A DNA stretch of 7,834 nucleotides from Bacteroidales bacterium UBA1064. GTDB taxonomy: Bacteria > Bacteroidota > Bacteroidia > Bacteroidales > Tenuifilaceae. Shown here one piece after another: positions 4,841 to 7,834 of the stretch. Both the position numbers and the translations under genes were made by a program. Positions within the stretch are counted from its first letter, which is position 1; each line of letters starts with the position of its first letter. The stretch is taken from contig DCDD01000111.1 in NCBI GenBank assembly GCA_002316235.1, positions 1-7,834 on the forward strand, in the 5' to 3' direction. The notes under the pieces are model-generated. The model was not told the origin of the DNA. It searched no databases and saw only the letters and a list, made by a program, of their open reading frames with translations.

Positions 4841-7834
4841 TTAAAAGTTAAAGTTTAGACCAAAGCCGAATGTCATAGTACTTGGTAGGTACCCACCCTC
4901 AATACCCTGGGCATTACTTCCAGCCATTTGCAGATACTCGGGATCAAAATGCTCATTATCCGAACCGAAAATTGCCAGGTTACGACCAAAAGCAGAGACC
5001 TTTAGGCCCTTGATGGGTCCTGTAAACTTGGCAGGTACATTGTAGGCTAGCCGGACTTCACGAAGTTTGATAAAATCAGTTTTAAACACATTCTGTCTGT
5101 CGGGCCCATCATAGTGCGATTCGGCCCAAAGTTGACCGTCAATTCTAGTTGTGTTCTTTACAGGCGTAGCGCTGGGATTTCCATCAGCATCCAAATAGGT
5201 AATTGTACCAGTAACAGCATTGTAACTCCCATATACACCATCAAGAAGTACTCCACCGTTATCTGCTAAATCATCCCTGATATTTCCGCCCAACTCGTTT
5301 GTTTTGGCTGATTCTTTAAGTATTCCGGAGTACATACCCCACATGTATGATAACCAGTACATATTACCACCACGTTGCATGTCGATTAGGAAGCTGAATT
5401 CAAATCCCTTATACGAAAATGTATTAGTTAAACCTGCAGTGAAATCGGGAGTAACATTTGCTAAGGGTTTAATTTCAGAAGGTATATAGCTACCACCCGT
5501 GCTAACAATAATGTTACCCTGCTTGTCCTTTACATAATCAGTCCCATAAATAACAGGGTAACCATATCCAACAAAAGCACCGCTTTGAACTTTAAATGGT
5601 CCATTGCCAAGAGTTAAGTAATCCAATCCTGGTGCTATTGCGTTAACCTTGTTTTTTAGGGTTGCAATATTTAAAACCACATCCCAACGAAAATCGCCTG
5701 AAATAGGAGTTCCAGAAAGGGCAAGTTCAATACCCTTGTTGGTCATCTTACCAGCATTAATAATCATCTGATTATATCCGGTAGCACCAGAAACCCTAAT
5801 AGGAATAATTTGGTCCTCTGTTTCCTTGTAAAAATACGATAAGTCTAGCCCAACTCTGTTCTTTAAAAATTTCATTTCAGTACCGATTTCCCAAGAAGTG
5901 GTAAGTTCGGGTTTCAAGTTTTTAGGAGCTAACGTTGTTGGAAAACTCATTCTTGGATTTTGCTCAAGCTCACCGTCCATAAAGGTAGAGTTGATAGTAA
6001 CATAATTTAACAACTCGTAAGGTCCGGTATCATTACCAACCTGTGCAACACCTCCTCTAACCTTTGCAAAAGAGAGAATATCCTGATTCTTAAGAGCATC
6101 CAACTCCGTTACAATAAAACTTATTGTAGCTGATGGGTAGAAAAATGAACGGTTGTTTTCCGGCAATGTAGAAGACCAGTCATTACGTCCGGTCAATTCC
6201 AGGTAAACCATTCTATTGTAATCAAAGCTGAAGTTAGCGTAAAGGCTATTTATACGCTTCCAGGAAACGTAATCGTAAACAGTCGCTTTAGTAAGCGAGT
6301 TGGAAAGGTTGTAAAGTTTAGGTTGAATTAACCCCCCAACGGTTATTCCGCCATTACGCCAGGACTTTCTGTCTAAACGGTTACCTCCCATAAGAGCAGT
6401 TAACCCAAACTTGTCATCAGCAAATCGCTTGTCAAAAGTTAAAAAAACTTCGGAGTTAACCTCAATATTAGAGTTAACATTCTGATAGTATTCAGATTGG
6501 GCTTGCGATCCAATGGCCATTCTTTCCTCGCTAAACATCCTATAAAAATCGGTTCCCATTCTACCCGTCAGCTTCAGCCAGGGTGTAAAAGTTAAATTCA
6601 CACCAAAGTTACCATACACCCTATCACGGCGGTCGTTTTGGTAGTTTTCATAGCGGCTCCAGTAGGGATTGTCGGTGTAGGCTGGCACAGGATTATCCCA
6701 GTCGGTTCTATTCCATGTACGTTGGGTTCCATCAGGATTTTTATAAGCCTTTAAATCCTTATAGTCAATGCTGGTATGAATCCATTGCCACATCTTTTGC
6801 ACAGGGTTTCTATCCCCGTAACCTGTTTCAGGTCTTCCTACAGCCTCGTTTTGAACATAGTTAGCGTTAATCCATCCGTCCAGATACTTGCTAATTTTTG
6901 AAGTAGCACTCATGTTCACCGTATTTCTTTTCAAGGTGCTTTTGGGGTAAATTCCCGTTACATCCATGTTAGTGTAGGAAATACGCAACGTGCTGTTTTC
7001 GTTCCCTGCTGTAACAGCTACGTTGTTCTGGTAGTTGACCCCCGTTTCAAAAAAGTAGGTGTAATCATTTTTAGGATATATCCAGGGCTTTGGAACTAAA
7101 TAGTTTTCAGTATCCCAAGCATCAAATGAATTCCATTGAAGCACCATAGTGTTTGGATCATACTTTGGGCCCCAACTTTCGTCGGTTGCGAAATCAGGAT
7201 AGTTATAGTCCTGTCCATTAACGTTGATGGTATAGAAATCACCATAACCACCTCCATATAACTTTTGGTACTCAGGGTAATACTTAGCCTGTTCAAAGGT
7301 GACGCTAGAGTTAACCGATACTCCTACAGTTTTACCTGCGGATGCTGTCCCCTTTTTGGTGGTAACCATCACAACACCGTTAGCAGCACGTGAACCATAA
7401 AGAGCCGTAGCGCTGGCACCTTTTAGGATTGTCATTGACTCAATATCATCGGAGTTTATGTCAGAAGCAAGGTTACCTAAATCGTAACCCCCACTGCCAG
7501 TAGCACCGTATGAAAAGTCTGAGTTGTCCAATGGCACACCATCAACAACAAATAAGGGTTGGTTGTTTTTGGTAAGAGAGGTGTTACCACGAACGTTAAT
7601 TTTAGCACCTCCACCCATTTGACCAGACGCTGATGTAATTTGAACGCCGGCAACTCTACCAGAAAGAGAGCTAATTACATTTTGGGTTCGAATCTGTGCC
7701 AACTCTTCTCCTTTTACATCCTGAACGGCGTAGCCAAGTGCCTTCTTTTCACGGGTAATACCTAAAGCAGCAACAACAACCTCATCCATTTGAATGGCTT
7801 CAGTTTTCATCACCACATCAATCACCGAGCGGCC
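4841..7834 (-). CDS. SusC/RagA-family TonB-dependent outer-membrane transporter (N-terminus beyond window)
   Basis: About 997 codons are visible and the frame stays open through the right edge. A GTG at 7823-7825 is an internal valine, not the start: the codons before it still read as SusC (GRS-VIDVVM). The signal peptide and most of the N-terminal carboxypeptidase-regulatory-like domain, about 100 residues, are therefore missing. In the visible fragment: a TonB-box-like DEVVV (residues 17-21, bases 7772-7786), then ALGITREKKALGY; a plug domain at about 27-165 with VQITSASGQMGGGAKINVRG, FVVDGVPLDN and the SusC signature LKGASATALYGSRAANGVV; then a large beta-barrel of about 800 residues, including LELTGRNDWSSTLP near 540 and a C-terminus GFGLNFNF ending in Phe. 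TonB, energised by the inner-membrane potential, opens the plug to import ligand delivered by the SusD partner. The SusD gene begins 11 bases after this stop. The promoter and any sigma/anti-sigma or other regulator lie outside the window. No frameshift is seen. Confidence 0.95.
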   Translation of the reverse strand, partial: GRSVIDVVMKTEAIQMDEVVVAALGITREKKALGYAVQDVKGEELAQIRTQNVISSLSGRVAGVQITSASGQMGGGAKINVRGNTSLTKNNQPLFVVDGVPLDNSDFSYGATGSGGYDLGNLASDINSDDIESMTILKGASATALYGSRAANGVVMVTTKKGTASAGKTVGVSVNSSVTFEQAKYYPEYQKLYGGGYGDFYTINVNGQDYNYPDFATDESWGPKYDPNTMVLQWNSFDAWDTENYLVPKPWIYPKNDYTYFFETGVNYQNNVAVTAGNENSTLRISYTNMDVTGIYPKSTLKRNTVNMSATSKISKYLDGWINANYVQNEAVGRPETGYGDRNPVQKMWQWIHTSIDYKDLKAYKNPDGTQRTWNRTDWDNPVPAYTDNPYWSRYENYQNDRRDRVYGNFGVNLTFTPWLKLTGRMGTDFYRMFSEERMAIGSQAQSEYYQNVNSNIEVNSEVFLTFDKRFADDKFGLTALMGGNRLDRKSWRNGGITVGGLIQPKLYNLSNSLTKATVYDYVSWKRINSLYANFSFDYNRMVYLELTGRNDWSSTLPENNRSFFYPSATISFIVTELDALKNQDILSFAKVRGGVAQVGNDTGPYELLNYVTINSTFMDGELEQNPRMSFPTTLAPKNLKPELTTSWEIGTEMKFLKNRVGLDLSYFYKETEDQIIPIRVSGATGYNQMIINAGKMTNKGIELALSGTPISGDFRWDVVLNIATLKNKVNAIAPGLDYLTLGNGPFKVQSGAFVGYGYPVIYGTDYVKDKQGNIIVSTGGSYIPSEIKPLANVTPDFTAGLTNTFSYKGFEFSFLIDMQRGGNMYWLSYMWGMYSGILKESAKTNELGGNIRDDLADNGGVLLDGVYGSYNAVTGTITYLDADGNPSATPVKNTTRIDGQLWAESHYDGPDRQNVFKTDFIKLREVRLAYNVPAKFTGPIKGLKVSAFGRNLAIFGSDNEHFDPEYLQMAGSNAQGIEGGYLPSTMTFGFGLNFNF

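Noticed and set aside
4838..4851. Tandem AAGTTAA AAGTTAA at the end of the SusC gene.
   Set aside because: It is explained by the coding of the C-terminal Asn-Phe and the stop codon; two 7-base copies are not enough for a repeat element.
7823..7825. GTG as the start codon of the SusC-like gene.
   Set aside because: The frame continues upstream to the window edge with SusC-like sequence, and a start here would leave out the signal peptide every outer-membrane transporter needs.

Overview
The window looks like chromosomal DNA from a member of the phylum Bacteroidota, probably Bacteroidales or a related order. The basis is an adjacent SusC/SusD-type outer-membrane uptake pair, an MqnC with the 'PGAGAEIL' form I associate with Bacteroidota, a TAnnTTTG-type promoter box, and starts with no Shine-Dalgarno sequence. 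No RNA gene, CRISPR array, insertion sequence or phage gene was found.

Layout. Bases 2-139 (+) may hold the last 45 codons of a gene that began before the window, ending in a stem-loop. After an AT-rich gap comes mqnC (282-1439, +), a radical SAM enzyme of the futalosine route to menaquinone. A 277-base gap follows, with a terminator-like hairpin, a TATATTTG promoter box, and two tiny reading frames chained by ATGA overlaps to the next gene. That gene (1717-3057, +) encodes a signal-peptide-bearing outer-membrane beta-barrel of the BamA/TamA (Omp85) family without POTRA domains. A 13-bp perfect hairpin (3178-3211) then separates the rightward genes from a leftward operon: a SusD-like surface lipoprotein (3228-4829, -) preceded by its SusC-like TonB-dependent transporter (4841-7834, -). 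The transporter's N-terminus lies beyond the right edge.

How they work together. SusC and SusD are one machine: the lipoprotein is the surface lid and binding protein on the TonB-driven barrel that imports a ligand. The substrate cannot be named because no degrading enzyme or regulator is in view. MqnC makes a quinone precursor for respiration, and the Omp85-type barrel acts in the outer membrane in an unknown role; neither is obviously tied to the uptake pair. By hand counts of a few rows, the Sus pair is more AT-rich (about 38-45% GC) than the barrel gene (about 42-65%), so it may have a different history.

I did not find a convincing undescribed system. The most unusual signals are the chained ATGA overlaps before the barrel gene and the composition step between the two halves of the window.
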